Assembly (NCBI GenBank): GCA_949752735.1 | Contig: OX457036.1 | Span: 85,815,987-85,879,986 of the forward strand | Direction of reading: 5' to 3' | Source of the DNA: Lumbricus terrestris | Lineage: Eukaryota > Annelida > Clitellata > Crassiclitellata > Lumbricidae | DNA length: 64,000 bases | Part shown: positions 12,101-20,144 of the stretch, piece after piece | Position numbering within the stretch: position 1 is the first letter of the stretch | How the letters are laid out: each line of letters opens with the position of its first letter | Program-made: the position numbers and the translations under genes | The notes under the pieces: generated by a model | Told to the model about the DNA's origin: nothing | The model's database searches: none | What the model saw: the letters and a program-made list of their open reading frames with translations, nothing else

Positions 12101-15100
12101 GTCGTCCCGAGGAGGCTTCCTTCGTAAGTGTTTCTTTCCAGCGGTGACGCGGCTGACGGCTGGAAGAAGCTGTAGCGCTGTCCGTTGCTTCGACGCATGA
12201 TCCTTCGTTCGTCTTTGCAGGCGACTCGTTCCACTGCCCTTTTGTCCGTCCATAGCAATGACGGAGCTTGTCAACATGCGCCACGAAGGGTTTAGCTCTT
12301 GGCGATTTCTGGAGAAGGTAGTTGACGGGGCCACACGCCCGCACGATCATCATGGGACCAGTGAAGTTCCGTTGCAGCTTCGGGCTGCGTCCCACAAACT
12401 TCCGTGGACTGAAGTAGTAGACCCAATCTCCTTCCTCGAACTTTGCAGGCCGCACTCGCAAGTCGTAAGCGTGCTTGCGTCTCTCCGCGCCCTTCCTAAG
12501 ACTCTGGCGCGCAACGGTGTAGGCCTTCTCGAACCTTTCCGACAGCTCGGCCACGTAGACCGAATAAGTAGACTCGTTCGCATCCGATGCTTCTGGTGGT
12601 CCGTACGCGAGATCCAGTGGCGTCCTATTTTCTCTTCCGAAGATAAGGTAGTTCGGCGAAAACCCGGTCACATCATGAATCGATGCGCGATATGCTGCGA
12701 CCACATACGGGAGGTGTTCATCCCAATCTCGTTGATTCTCGCGCACCACTTTTCCCAACATGGAGTTGAGCGTGCGATGAAAACGCTCTATCATCCCGTT
12801 GCACTGCGGACGATAGCTGGACGTCTGCACTTTGTCCACCTCTAACAATTTACACATGTCCCGAAATACCCTTCCATCGAAGTTTTTTCCACGGTCCGTT
12901 AGAATCTGTAGCGGAGCTCCGTATCGGACGACAATGGTCTCCACCAGTGCCTTCGCAACTGTGGTTGCCTCCTGATTCGCCATCGGGACGGCTTCGACGA
13001 ACTTTGAGAAATTGTCCATCATGGTTAGGATGTAAGTGTTGCCCTTCCTACTTCTAGGATGAGGACCCGTGACGTCCACACTTACTCTCTCCCATGGCTC
13101 TCCACACGGCATGACCTGTAAGGGCCCCTGTCTCTGTAGTGCACCCCGCCGGTACTGGCAACAGGGTCCACAATGTTGGCAGAACCTCTTTACATCTTTG
13201 GACCATCCGACCCAGTAGGCCCGTCTCCGAACCTGCCATCGGGTTCGCCTGACACCTAGGTGTCCCCCAGTTAGACCAGTATGCGCCAGTCTCAAATAAT
13301 CTTCCTTGAGGTTCCTCGGCACAAGTACCTGTTCCAGTTCGTCCGGTGTCCGTCGGTAGACCAGATCCTCTTTCAAGTATAACAGATCCCGCTGATGCCA
13401 GTAGATCTTTACAGCCTCTTCTTCCTGTAGGATTTCTTGCAGACTTGGCATTCCCTCGTCTAGCCAAGTTCTGACCAAACGCAGCACTGGATCCTCCTTC
13501 TGTGAGTCCTTGATGTCCTTCGTACTGTCGTTCTCGTCCGAAACCTCAACCACTTCCCGGACAAAGTCGTCCACGGAGTCCGTTTCCTCCCAGTGGCACT
13601 GTCGACAAGGTTTCCGCGATAGAGCGTCCGCATTTCCATGCTTGCGTCCAGGCCGGTGCAGTATTTCGAAGTCGAATTCTGCCAACTTTTCTAACCATCG
13701 GGCCTGTTGACCAATAGGATCCGGAGTACGCTGAAGCCATCTCAGCGCTGCATGATCCGTTCGAAGTGTAAAATGTCTACCCAGCAGATACTGTCTATAG
13801 ACCTGAGTGAAATGCACTATGGCCAACAGTTCCCTTCTTGTCACGCAATAGTTGCGTTCGGCCGTTGAAAATAAGCGGCTGCCATAGGCAATCACTCGTT
13901 CTTCGCCATCAATGGTTTGAGACAGCACCCCACCAACACCTAGATCCGAAGCATCGCAGTCCAATGTGTAAGTAGCGTCGTCTACAGGCAAACTGAGTAC
14001 TGGAGCGATGGTTAAAGCAACCTTCAGACGATCAAAAGCTTCCTGACATTCATTTCCCCACAAGAACGGTTGATCCTTCTTGGTCAGTGCAAACAATGGT
14101 GCTGCAACCGTAGAGAATCCCCGAATAAACTTACGGTAATAAGAGCAGAGTCCTAGAAATGCGCGAACCTCCCGCAGATGCCCTGGTGTAGGCCACTCAG
14201 CTACAGCCTGTACCTTCGATGGGTCCACTGATATACCCTCAGCTGTGACTATATGTCCAAGAAAGGATACGGTACGCCTAAGCAAATGACATTTACTAGG
14301 CTTCAGCTTCAAATTAGCTTCTCTAAGTCTCTGAAAGACGCTACTTAGACGAACCAAATGCTGTTCTGCAGTAGTGATGAAGATTATCACATCGTCTAGG
14401 TACACCAAGCATAATTCGAAATTCAGTCCAGATAGCACAATGTCCATAAGTCGCTGAAAAGTGGCGGGCGCATTGCACAACCCAAAAGGCATAACTTTCC
14501 AACGAAAAGTTCCTCGTCTGGTGATAAAAGCAGTCTTGTCCGCATCACCCGGGTCCATCGCGACCTGATGATACCCGCTTCGCAAATCCAAGGTGCTAAA
14601 CCACCCAGCTCCCGACAAAGCATCCAAACAGGCGTCTATTCTAGGAAGAGGATAAGAATCCTTCCGGGTCTGGTTATTCAGTTTCCGATAATCAATACAA
14701 AACCTCAAGGACCCGTCTTTCTTCTTAGCGAGAACAACATTCGCAGCCCATTCACTCACAGCAGGTTCAACCACTCCAGTCAACAACATCTGACCCAATT
14801 GCTCGTCGATAGCAGTCTGATACGGGAGCGGCTGTCTCCGTAATGGTTGTCTCACGGGACGCGAGTCTCCAGTGTCGATTCGATGCTGGGAAATCATGGT
14901 CCGTCCCAAATCCTGGTCGGTTGTCGAAAAAATATCTTCATACTTCAACAATAGACCTTTCAGCCCCTCTTTCACGTCCATCGGAACATCCTCCGGGATA
15001 TCTTTCATCAATTTCTCAACCAAGTGGTCTTCGGGACCTATGTGTCCTTCATTTTCCTCCCTTCTCTCGACCTCTACTGGGTGCAAGTCACTCAACATTC

Positions 15101-18100
15101 GGTTAACCGTCAACAGGGCGGACTGCTCATTTAGATTTACTACGCGAATACAAGCCCTATCAGCCACATCATCCAATACCACCCTAGCCAATGCAAACCC
15201 GGCTGGATCTCCTTGGACTCAGTCTTCCACGCCTGTGCAGCGGTCGACAAATTTCTATATTGCGTCCTGCACGGTACATCACACTGAGATCGAGGAAGTA
15301 CAGTGGTATCTTCCGCAACCATTACTCTGCGGCACCAGAAAGAACCATTCCCTCGGACTAGTGGAATACGGCGACGACCAATGAATAGCGCGCCTTGCCC
15401 AAAACCAAGCCTACATCGATGCTTCCTTAGCCAGTCCATCCCAAGCATAGGTTCGCCTATCTGATCGGAAACGAGAAAGCAATTATCGATGGAAAACCCT
15501 CTGGAGATTTTAATCTGCACATCCAGCTGTCCCAGAACTCTAATCGGAGAACCATTCGCAGCCAAAAGGACTCGGTTACAAGGTTGGAGCATCAAACCAT
15601 CAACATCAGAGGAGGGAACCAAGCTTACCTCCGACCCAGTGTCCACTAGGCAAGTTCTTTGCTGTCCGTTGATTTCTCCACGGATGTAGATCGCGTTACT
15701 CGTTGTACCGGTCGTTCGCTCCCTCGTAGTGTGGTTCGTGACGATCGGTCCATCGTTCTCGTACGTCGTTGGACCCGAATCGTGTGCGTCTTCTTGACGG
15801 TTAGGATTCCGTCTGCGTTGGCGGCACTGACGAGCCACGTGACCCACGCGTCCGCAGTTGAAGCAGGTCACGGGTCGACCAAAATTCCCGGGAGACCTTC
15901 CCGGAGACGGAACCGGCGGAGAAACTGTCGGCTCGGCGTCAAGACCCGTCCGATGCGAGCCTCGGAGTTCCTCCATCTGACGGCAAATCTTCCCTTCTAG
16001 ATCCTGTTGCCACTTGCGTTGCGCTGCGAAGAAATGATCCAGTTGGGACTGAAGTTGTCCCCCGGCATCTCCTTCCTGTGTCACTCTCACCCGATTGGCT
16101 GGTTTCCGTCGGTCTTCCAATTCCGACGTCTGCTGATAGGCGGCGAGACGTAACGCGGTTCTGTAGGCTTCGTCAATCGTCTTTGGCTCACGTTCCCTCA
16201 CCTTGAGAGACAATTCCCGGTCCCGGATCGCTTCGAGGAAAGCGTCCTTCGCGACGATCTCTGTTGTCTCATTGGACGGCACCGGATAAGCGAGGACGAC
16301 AAGTCTTCTAATGTCGTGCAGCAGGTCCCCAAGCGTCTCGTCTGCTCTCTGTCGGCGATAACACAATTGGGCCCGGAAGGTTTCAGCTTGACCCTCTGTG
16401 CCATAACGTTGCCGTAATCTTTCGACGAGCTGTTCGTATGTGATTTCTGTCCTGGCTCCGAAATCCCAGAGCAACTGTGTTGCCGCCTTCTCTAACGAGC
16501 AGCGGAGGAAATCGACCTTATCATCTGCAGTCCATCGGTTGTGTCTCGCACACACGTCGAATTGCGCCAGGAATGATTCGAGAGATCCGGTTCCATCGAA
16601 CTTTCCTGGTTTCATCGGACTCTTTCGGTCTCCGTTCATGTGACCGACTTTCTCCATGACCCTTGTCTCCAGGACGCTGACGTCTTTCTCCGGGATCAGT
16701 ATACTCTTGCGGTCCTTCTTTGGTGAATCGGCGAAATCAATCTTCGTCAGGAAACGGCTGGATTCGACCTCGTAGTCCACCAGGAGGTCCTTTCGTCGTC
16801 CGGCGTCTGGCGATGAAGTAACCGGGTAACCAGGAACAATTTCTTCCGTATGACCGTTCCACATCATTGTCAGTCCGTCAGAGTCAAAGTCTACCACCCC
16901 AAGTTCCAGTTTTGTCGAAGGCCAAAACCACCAAGGGAAACCAAGAATCACCCCACTTCTGGTACCAATATGTAGCGGAACTAGGTTGGGCAAATTACAC
17001 CAGGAGACCACAGCACCACCCCTAGCCCGTAAGTGTAAATATATCCGGGTCCGGCTTTAGCGGTTGACTAAAGACTAACCAGGTTAAGGTTTCAAACAGA
17101 TTTATTGGTTTCCAAACACAAGGCGATTAAGGTACAAACGAAACAGAAGCGATACTGGAAATGGGACCAAAGGTAGACCGCAGCGATCCCAAGAATCCCT
17201 CCCGCAGTCGGGGTCAATCGTCAGTCTGTAGTCGGCCGTCGGAGGGTTCGAACCCCTCTAATGAGAGTAGGGAACCCCTAGACCGAGCTTAAGCGCCCAG
17301 GGTCAATAGGAGCCGCGACACCCACTCTCATAATCAGTCACCACTCGACCCACGTTTTACCGTGCATCAAGTGCCAGCCTCTCTGGTTAGCTTCGTGGCC
17401 TTACCAGGAGTTGGTAGTCAGTCCACACCCGGGCTCACGTTCTACCGCGAGTTGGGTGCCAGTCGACCAGTCGGCTTCGAGGCCGTCTGAAGTCGCTTGT
17501 CAGTCAGTTACCACTCGGACTCACGTTTTACCGTGTGTCGAGCGGCAGCGCGATCGGTCAGCTTCTAGGCCGTCCGAAAGCAAGTCGGTCTCCACTCGAA
17601 CCCACGTTTTACCGTGTATCAAGTGCCAGGCTCTCTAGTCAGCTTCGTGGCCGTCCCGAGAGTCGGTGGCGAACAGCGAAATCCTGCCTTTTTATAGCTG
17701 ACAGAGCGCGATGAGTGCCAGCCAGACCGGTCGGCTGCAGTCGCAAGCGGCGAGTCAGTGCATGCAGCAGATAGGCGGATGCAGCGCACAGGCGGACGGA
17801 GGCAGACAAGCAGGCGGACAAAAATAAAACGGCCTAAGGCTGTCAACACACAGTGCGTCCACGCAATGCATTAGTCCAAGTCTCCACAATATCAAACAGG
17901 AATTTATAGTAACTGATATTTTGGATTTTACTAAGAAATTTAATTGGTTTCAACCTATTACTGTCAAGACTAGTGTAGTTTGACACTAAAATATATGTTC
18001 AAGGAATGTAGGTTATGAATAGAAATCGCTGCATTCTATAGAACTACTTATCCTAAGCAGCACCTTGCATATTATAGGCCTATATAATATATTATTTCCA

Positions 18101-18319
18101 ACTAAATAAATTTACGAACATTCATATTTTTCGCCAGATGTTAGAACGGCATCGACTCGCCACGATGTAGTCTACGATGAGATTCCATACTCCGATTGTC
18201 AGAATGGCCAATACGAACAGATGAGAGTCACCGACCAAAGCCAAATTGTTGTAAATCCAACTTCTGGATATGCGGAGCTGAAACCGTTGGACTATGTGAA
18301 TGTTGAGTCAACAATCTAA
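34..18319 (+). CDS. Gene A: WSC-EGF-cbEGF(x3)-TM receptor-like protein with tyrosine-motif tail (5' partial)
   Basis: Eight exons (34-171, 1827-1959, 2882-3028, 4769-4894, 6384-6512, 7135-7266, 9004-9120, 18138-18319) join in frame with GT/AG borders. The protein has one WSC domain split over two exons, one EGF-like module, three calcium-binding EGF modules starting DIDEC, one TM helix and a roughly 60-residue tail. The tail tyrosines lie in YDEI, YEQM, YAEL and YVNV, which fit ITIM/ITAM-type YxxL/I or SH2-binding patterns. WSC domains are carbohydrate-binding-type ectodomains; a cell-surface recognition role is inferred, not shown. The signal-peptide exon must lie left of the window. The last intron holds an antisense Gypsy element. 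All frames are open, so the gene looks functional if the intron is spliced. Confidence 0.8.
172..1826. other. Gene A intron with MITE and C-rich repeat
   Basis: No coding exon is recognised. It holds a C-rich tract at about 600-1020, opened by a GTACCCGGCGTTGCACGGG motif often seen at the edge of invertebrate repeats, and a MITE at 1188-1643. Confidence 0.6.
1188..1643. repeat. MITE with about 28-bp terminal inverted repeats
   Basis: The left end GCCGGTGTCACGAAA and right end TTTCGTGTCACCGGC are inverted copies, and the match continues into a GAGTATCCCCC / GGGGGATACTC pair. No clear target duplication is visible. A shorter related sequence lies near 63032. The interior is AT-rich and noncoding. 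Confidence 0.7.
1827..1959 (+). CDS. Gene A exon, WSC domain second half
   Basis: Phase 0 entry from a TTGTAG acceptor; reads [15 protein letters not shown] then C-x3-C and FCGG, the expected cysteine pattern of a WSC C-terminal half. The donor is GCAG|GTTAGT and exit is phase 1. Confidence 0.75.
2533..2739 (-). repeat. tRNA-derived SINE, family A (minus)
   Basis: Read on the minus strand it begins with a tRNA-like head (GGTCGCGGTGGTGTAATGG) and ends in the family tail before AGGGGTGCTATAG. Other copies lie at 3832, 7597, 54108 and 58446. Confidence 0.7.
2882..3028 (+). CDS. Gene A exon, EGF-like module
   Basis: 147-nt phase 1-1 exon with six cysteines ending CRCVQGFHR...YCT. It is homologous to the exons at 53769 (gene E) and 57877 (gene F). 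Acceptor TTCTTCAG, donor GTAGGT. Confidence 0.75.
3832..4030 (-). repeat. tRNA-derived SINE, family A (minus)
   Basis: Same family as 2533: the tail CTCAGAGGCGCTTCC, the CGCGGCGGCTTGAG block and the GATTCGAACCC box B are all present in the reverse orientation. Confidence 0.7.
4068..4311. mobile_element. hAT-like MITE with perfect 8-bp target duplication
   Basis: The ends CAGTGGCGGCGCC and AGCGCCGCTACTG are imperfect inverted repeats beginning with CAG, as in hAT elements. They are flanked by GTAGCTGT at 4060-4067 and again at 4312-4319. The 244-bp interior is rich in G and C runs and noncoding. Confidence 0.8.
4769..4894 (+). CDS. Gene A exon, calcium-binding EGF 1
   Basis: 126-nt phase 1-1 exon. 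DIDEC at its start, a [12 protein letters not shown] core and a closing FGKCEG give the calcium-binding EGF signature. Acceptor TTCTGCAG, donor GTAGGT. Confidence 0.8.
4895..6383. other. Gene A intron, nothing recognised
   Basis: About 1.5 kb of AT-rich intron. It contains an ATGATTGATTGATTC simple repeat near 5348 and short open frames with no recognisable domain. Confidence 0.5.
6384..6512 (+). CDS. Gene A exon, calcium-binding EGF 2
   Basis: 129-nt phase 1-1 exon beginning DIDEC, with [12 protein letters not shown] and a closing NCTG. Acceptor is TTTTAG after a T-rich tract; donor is GTATAG. Confidence 0.8.
7135..7266 (+). CDS. Gene A exon, calcium-binding EGF 3
   Basis: 132-nt phase 1-1 exon starting DIDEC, with [12 protein letters not shown] and NCEG at its end. 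It is closely similar to the gene F exon at 58704, including the SPCNAN segment. Confidence 0.82.
7597..7805 (+). repeat. tRNA-derived SINE, family A (plus)
   Basis: The head is GGGCGCGGTGATGTAATGGG with a box-B-like GCAAGCTCGAATCC. The body reads CTTCGGCGTGAAACTCCGAT and the tail GAGCACCTCTGAGTAGGTAG. It does not fold as a real tRNA gene: the anticodon arm is not recognisable and the 3' body is about 120 bp long. Confidence 0.75.
7935..8105 (-). repeat. LINE 3' end fragment (minus)
   Basis: Contains TTTTTATTGATCCCATCAATTC and AAAGGGACAAGTCCCGCT. The same sequence occurs in the opposite orientation at 46575-46770, so this is a dispersed LINE-type 3' region. Confidence 0.55.
8512..8813 (-). 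pseudogene. LINE ORF2 C-terminal relic plus shared SINE/LINE tail
   Basis: The minus strand encodes [19 protein letters not shown] followed by LKTVLF, the widely conserved C-terminal motif of CR1/L2-type non-LTR retrotransposon polyproteins. It runs directly into GAGCGCCTCTGAGTAG and CGCTATATAAATAC, the same 3' tail carried by the family A SINEs. It is truncated at its 5' end and a relic. Confidence 0.7.
9004..9120 (+). CDS. Gene A exon, transmembrane helix
   Basis: 117-nt phase 1-1 exon encoding EYNCSN, then a hydrophobic stretch of about 23 residues rich in I, L and V, then a basic stop-transfer (RINNAKSR). It is homologous to the TM exons at 54357 and 60150, which supports a single-pass type I membrane protein. 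Confidence 0.78.
9121..9608. other. Gene A intron left of the Gypsy insertion
   Basis: No exon. Contains two copies of TTTGCGCGCCGTCAT near 9303-9332, a small repeat remnant. Confidence 0.5.
9609..10526 (-). repeat. Gypsy 3' LTR
   Basis: 918 bp with TG...CA ends; downstream LTR in the element's own direction. It contains internal GTTTTACCGTG and CTTCGTGGCC sub-repeats. The only difference found against its partner is A at 10337. Confidence 0.92.
10527..10536 (-). promoter_or_regulatory. Gypsy polypurine tract
   Basis: Minus-strand GGGAGAGGCA abuts the 3' LTR, where the plus-strand DNA primer is normally made. Confidence 0.55.
10937..11437 (-). CDS. Gypsy accessory ORF with C2HC-like zinc finger
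   Basis: 167 residues from MATKEIRRC to VIWIDDD. The N-terminal [22 protein letters not shown] spaces C-x2-C ... H-x4-C like a small zinc finger. The middle is acidic and proline-rich ([17 protein letters not shown]) and the C-terminus acidic. It lies between pol and the 3' LTR, where env or accessory genes occur, but no signal peptide or TM segment is present, so it is not an envelope. Function unknown; a nucleic-acid-binding accessory protein is possible. Confidence 0.55.
   Translation of the reverse strand: MATKEIRRCSGCGQVFAGTQASQRILQHEAKCRVLRIRSARLVSTAPAALGAEPVAGAHEPGEQPDVSLGFDTDFPLSVPDPVLDSVPDSVSPPMTREETARIVRLGRAMASTMTIEQFVQRMLDLYPHWSIDLLRGVFDGCLSPSPIPNPSTTPSNEDVIWIDDD
11570..11870. repeat. 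Minisatellite inside the Gypsy element, 47-bp unit
   Basis: Units containing GACGAGGA, CGCGCGCACACCCATGCG and AGGAGGAGTAGAC repeat at 47 bp (for example at 11688 and 11735), with partial copies on both sides. It separates pol from the accessory ORF and creates long but spurious arginine/serine-rich frames. Confidence 0.8.
11919..15198 (-). CDS. pol: Gypsy Pol: reverse transcriptase, RNase H, integrase
   Basis: About 1090 residues in the -1 frame relative to gag, with no ATG of its own near its start, so it is read by frameshifting. RT shows [12 protein letters not shown] and the catalytic YLDD. RNase H shows [10 protein letters not shown] and [11 protein letters not shown]. Integrase has an HHCC zinc finger (H-x-GH...CQHC-x2-C), [16 protein letters not shown] and the glutamate in MIERFHRT, then a GPF/Y-like region ([10 protein letters not shown]). 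No chromodomain is seen. The last 100 or so residues are low complexity, rich in S, T and R. Confidence 0.92.
15140..16867 (-). CDS. gag: Gypsy Gag-protease polyprotein
   Basis: Start set at the ATG ending at 16867, downstream of the primer site; the frame is open further upstream into the LTR, but that start would lie before the primer site. The product carries a retrotransposon Gag capsid region ([32 protein letters not shown]), a CCHC zinc knuckle [14 protein letters not shown], then an aspartic protease with [11 protein letters not shown] and the flap-side LGMDWL motif. It stops at 15140 after overlapping pol. Gag packages the RNA and protease matures the polyprotein. Confidence 0.9.
   Translation of the reverse strand: MMWNGHTEEIVPGYPVTSSPDAGRRKDLLVDYEVESSRFLTKIDFADSPKKDRKSILIPEKDVSVLETRVMEKVGHMNGDRKSPMKPGKFDGTGSLESFLAQFDVCARHNRWTADDKVDFLRCSLEKAATQLLWDFGARTEITYEQLVERLRQRYGTEGQAETFRAQLCYRRQRADETLGDLLHDIRRLVVLAYPVPSNETTEIVAKDAFLEAIRDRELSLKVREREPKTIDEAYRTALRLAAYQQTSELEDRRKPANRVRVTQEGDAGGQLQSQLDHFFAAQRKWQQDLEGKICRQMEELRGSHRTGLDAEPTVSPPVPSPGRSPGNFGRPVTCFNCGRVGHVARQCRQRRRNPNRQEDAHDSGPTTYENDGPIVTNHTTRERTTGTTSNAIYIRGEINGQQRTCLVDTGSEVSLVPSSDVDGLMLQPCNRVLLAANGSPIRVLGQLDVQIKISRGFSIDNCFLVSDQIGEPMLGMDWLRKHRCRLGFGQGALFIGRRRIPLVRGNGSFWCRRVMVAEDTTVLPRSQCDVPCRTQYRNLSTAAQAWKTESKEIQPGLHWLGWYWMMWLIGLVFA
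15194..15200 (-). promoter_or_regulatory. Putative -1 frameshift slippery heptamer
   Basis: Minus-strand GGGTTTG sits in the gag frame as G GGT TTG, the X XXY YYZ pattern of canonical -1 slippage. It lies in the gag-pol overlap, just before the pol frame must be entered. A downstream stimulatory fold was not modelled. Confidence 0.6.
16951..16967 (-). promoter_or_regulatory. Gypsy primer-binding site (tRNA-Leu type)
   Basis: On the minus strand TGGTACCAGAAGTGGGG begins three bases after the 5' LTR. Its TGG start pairs with a tRNA CCA end and CAGAAGTGGG is typical of Leu-primed Gypsy elements. The exact tRNA is inferred. Confidence 0.7.
16971..17888 (-). repeat. Gypsy 5' LTR
   Basis: 918 bp; promoter-side LTR in the element's direction. 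It lies next to the primer-binding site and is followed on the plus strand by the second ATAT target copy. Confidence 0.92.
18138..18319 (+). CDS. Gene A terminal exon, tyrosine-rich cytoplasmic tail
   Basis: Phase 1 entry, 59 residues then TAA. Tyrosine motifs in order are VVYDEI, QYEQM, SGYAEL and LDYVNV. The first, third and fourth match the ITIM consensus (hydrophobic or S at -2, L/I/V at +3); YDEI and YEQM are nine residues apart, close to ITAM spacing. Homologous tails lie at 54786 and 61136. Confidence 0.78.
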
Positions 18320-20074
18320 AATATGCAACAATATTTAGGCTAAAGCAAAAATGTGCGTGTAGAATGCAAATTGTATGGTTAGGTAGAATGTGTATGTATT
18401 CGTGGACCCTATTTAATATTTTCCTAATTCACGTCTAGACTTACTCAAACATTGACTCTATTGAGCTGCAGCGCATATTGAGAAAAGGTGAATCTATTGC
18501 CTATATAATAGGGCTACTCGTTTCATCGAGCGTCGGGGCCCGGTGCTGATCTCTGGCGTCAGGCCATTAGTCCTTATAATTATGTAGATACTGTTGCTAT
18601 ACCTCGGTGGATGGTAGCAGGTCTCCGCCAAACCTAAGGTTGCCTGTGCAGTGAAAATGCTACTCATTTTACTGCTGATCTCTCGGGAGTAGAAACATGA
18701 GTCGACTTTGGGGACCAGCGGGGTGTCAACTGCTCTTCGTACCAGTGAGTTGCCATTCAAAAATCACACCGCCTCTCAGCTGTTACATGTATATCAGTAT
18801 GAAATCAATAACGATGGGATTCCGGATGCTGTTGACCAACATGACACTAACAGATCGTCCAGAAGCAACGATGAATTATTTAAAAAAATCAATTTCTGAT
18901 TATGCTGTGCTTAAGCAGAGCGAGTCAACGTCAATGCTAATTCTTGTAGCTGGAGATGCTTAACCTGTAATTGAATAAATTAGCATTTAGAACAAGCTAG
19001 CTATAATGCAAGATGATTATCCTGCAATTTAACATTCTACATAGTTTAGTATTCAAACGGATATATTAACCTGAAATCTTTTGAAATTTTGGTGTTAAAT
19101 CAGTAGGCCTACAGGCTACAGCACTTAATGCCATAATTTTAAGTGTTGTCCGATGCACGTTTTCTACTGGAAGACCTTTTAAAGTGAGCAGTTGACTGAT
19201 TGTAGGTTTAACAGTGCTTCAAGTCTTTCTGCTATACAAAACTGCTAAAAAACGAGATGCAGAAATTCAGTGGGCTTAGCCAAAGGTTATTGAAACTATA
19301 TGTAATAGAAAGTAGGGCCTATTTATTCATGCAGCCTATGTTTCATGATCTTTAGAAAAAATATTAATATTAATATAGCCTAGGCTACTTGAAGGAAATG
19401 TGTTGCGATTAATTTGCAGATAATTGATATTAAAAAAAATTAATCGTGCGATTAATTTCGATTAAAATGTTTAATCGAACAGCAGCCCTACTAATTATTA
19501 ACCTATCACCTGTCAACCGTCATTTAAGGCCCTTTAGATATCACCCTTTAGATATCAGGTATAATTGTGGCTTGTCGGTATTTTATAGGCCTAAAATAGG
19601 CCTACGTTTAAAGACAGAAAGAACAACGAACGAATAGTTGTGGTTATGGTTGTGTGTTATTGTTCATTTGAATAAAGTTACTCGCATCCGCGTCTGACTG
19701 AGGTTTCATTTTCCGAAAGCTGTATCTTCTCTCGTCATCCGATAGCCTATCAAAGTTTTACGCATCGTAGTCGAACGCTTGCTATGACAGACAATGAGGA
19801 AAATAGAAAAAATCATTCATCGATATAGTTAGAATGAAACACACGGTGAAATGTAGATCAGGCGAAAGATTTTGCATTCAGCCGTTAGTTATATATAAAA
19901 CGATCGCCTGCTTCTACTGAATGCATGCATGCGTCTCAATGTTGAATTGACGCTTATTTACAAACTAACAGAAAGACAGTGCATCATCTATCGAAGACTG
20001 CGTCCGCGGAATAAGCTTTGTTGAATGTTCATTGTTTAGTCGATATCTTAGATCATCGGAGAACTTTTTAAAAA
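18320..20074. other. Gene A 3' end, decayed tail exon and gene B upstream region
   Basis: Contains gene A 3' sequence, a decayed tail-exon copy (18690-18970), AATAAA signals near 18975 and 19669, and the presumed gene B promoter. No TATA box could be assigned with confidence. Confidence 0.45.
18690..18970 (+). pseudogene. Decayed copy of a cytoplasmic-tail exon
   Basis: Two frames retain pieces of a gene F-type tail: VYQYEINNDGIPDA with a DQHDTN segment, then SDYAVLKQSES. Compare gene F TNLYELSSGDG, ADQNG and SDYAVLKQSDYVN. A frameshift separates the halves and the C-terminus is altered. It is most simply a duplicated exon that has decayed. Confidence 0.6.
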
Positions 20075-20144
20075 ATGAGGAATTGCATGCACTTAAGATT
20101 ACTTGCATTATGTTGTCTACATTTCGTAACCACCCAGATTGTTG
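20075..20144 (+). CDS. Gene B exon 1, signal peptide
   Basis: ATG after AAAAA; MRNCMHLRLLALCCLHFV is a typical hydrophobic signal peptide. The donor is GTTG|GTAAGT, phase 1. Confidence 0.75.

Larger units (their letters stand above)
9609..17888 (-). mobile_element. Ty3/Gypsy LTR retrotransposon, full length
   Basis: 8280 bp, inserted antisense in the last intron of gene A. Two 918-bp LTRs (9609-10526, 16971-17888) begin TGTAGCGG and end TCCACA on the plus strand and differ at one site that I found (A at 10337, T at 17699). ATAT flanks both sides (9605-9608, 17889-17892). A primer-binding site complementary to a tRNA-Leu-type 3' end is at 16951-16967 and a purine tract at 10527-10536. Gag, protease, RT, RNase H and integrase are all open, the last three behind a -1 shift. 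RT-RNaseH-integrase order marks it as Gypsy rather than Copia. It appears young. Confidence 0.93.

Noticed and set aside
11206..12334. Long minus-strand frames (350 and 268 codons) across the pol end and minisatellite
   Set aside because: Arginine/serine-rich translations of a GC-rich tandem repeat in frames other than pol; no domain, so they are composition artefacts.
17411..17849. Small coding frames in the Gypsy LTRs (also at 10049-10487)
   Set aside because: Same frames in both LTRs, composed of LTR sub-repeats; no domain and no reason for coding in an LTR.
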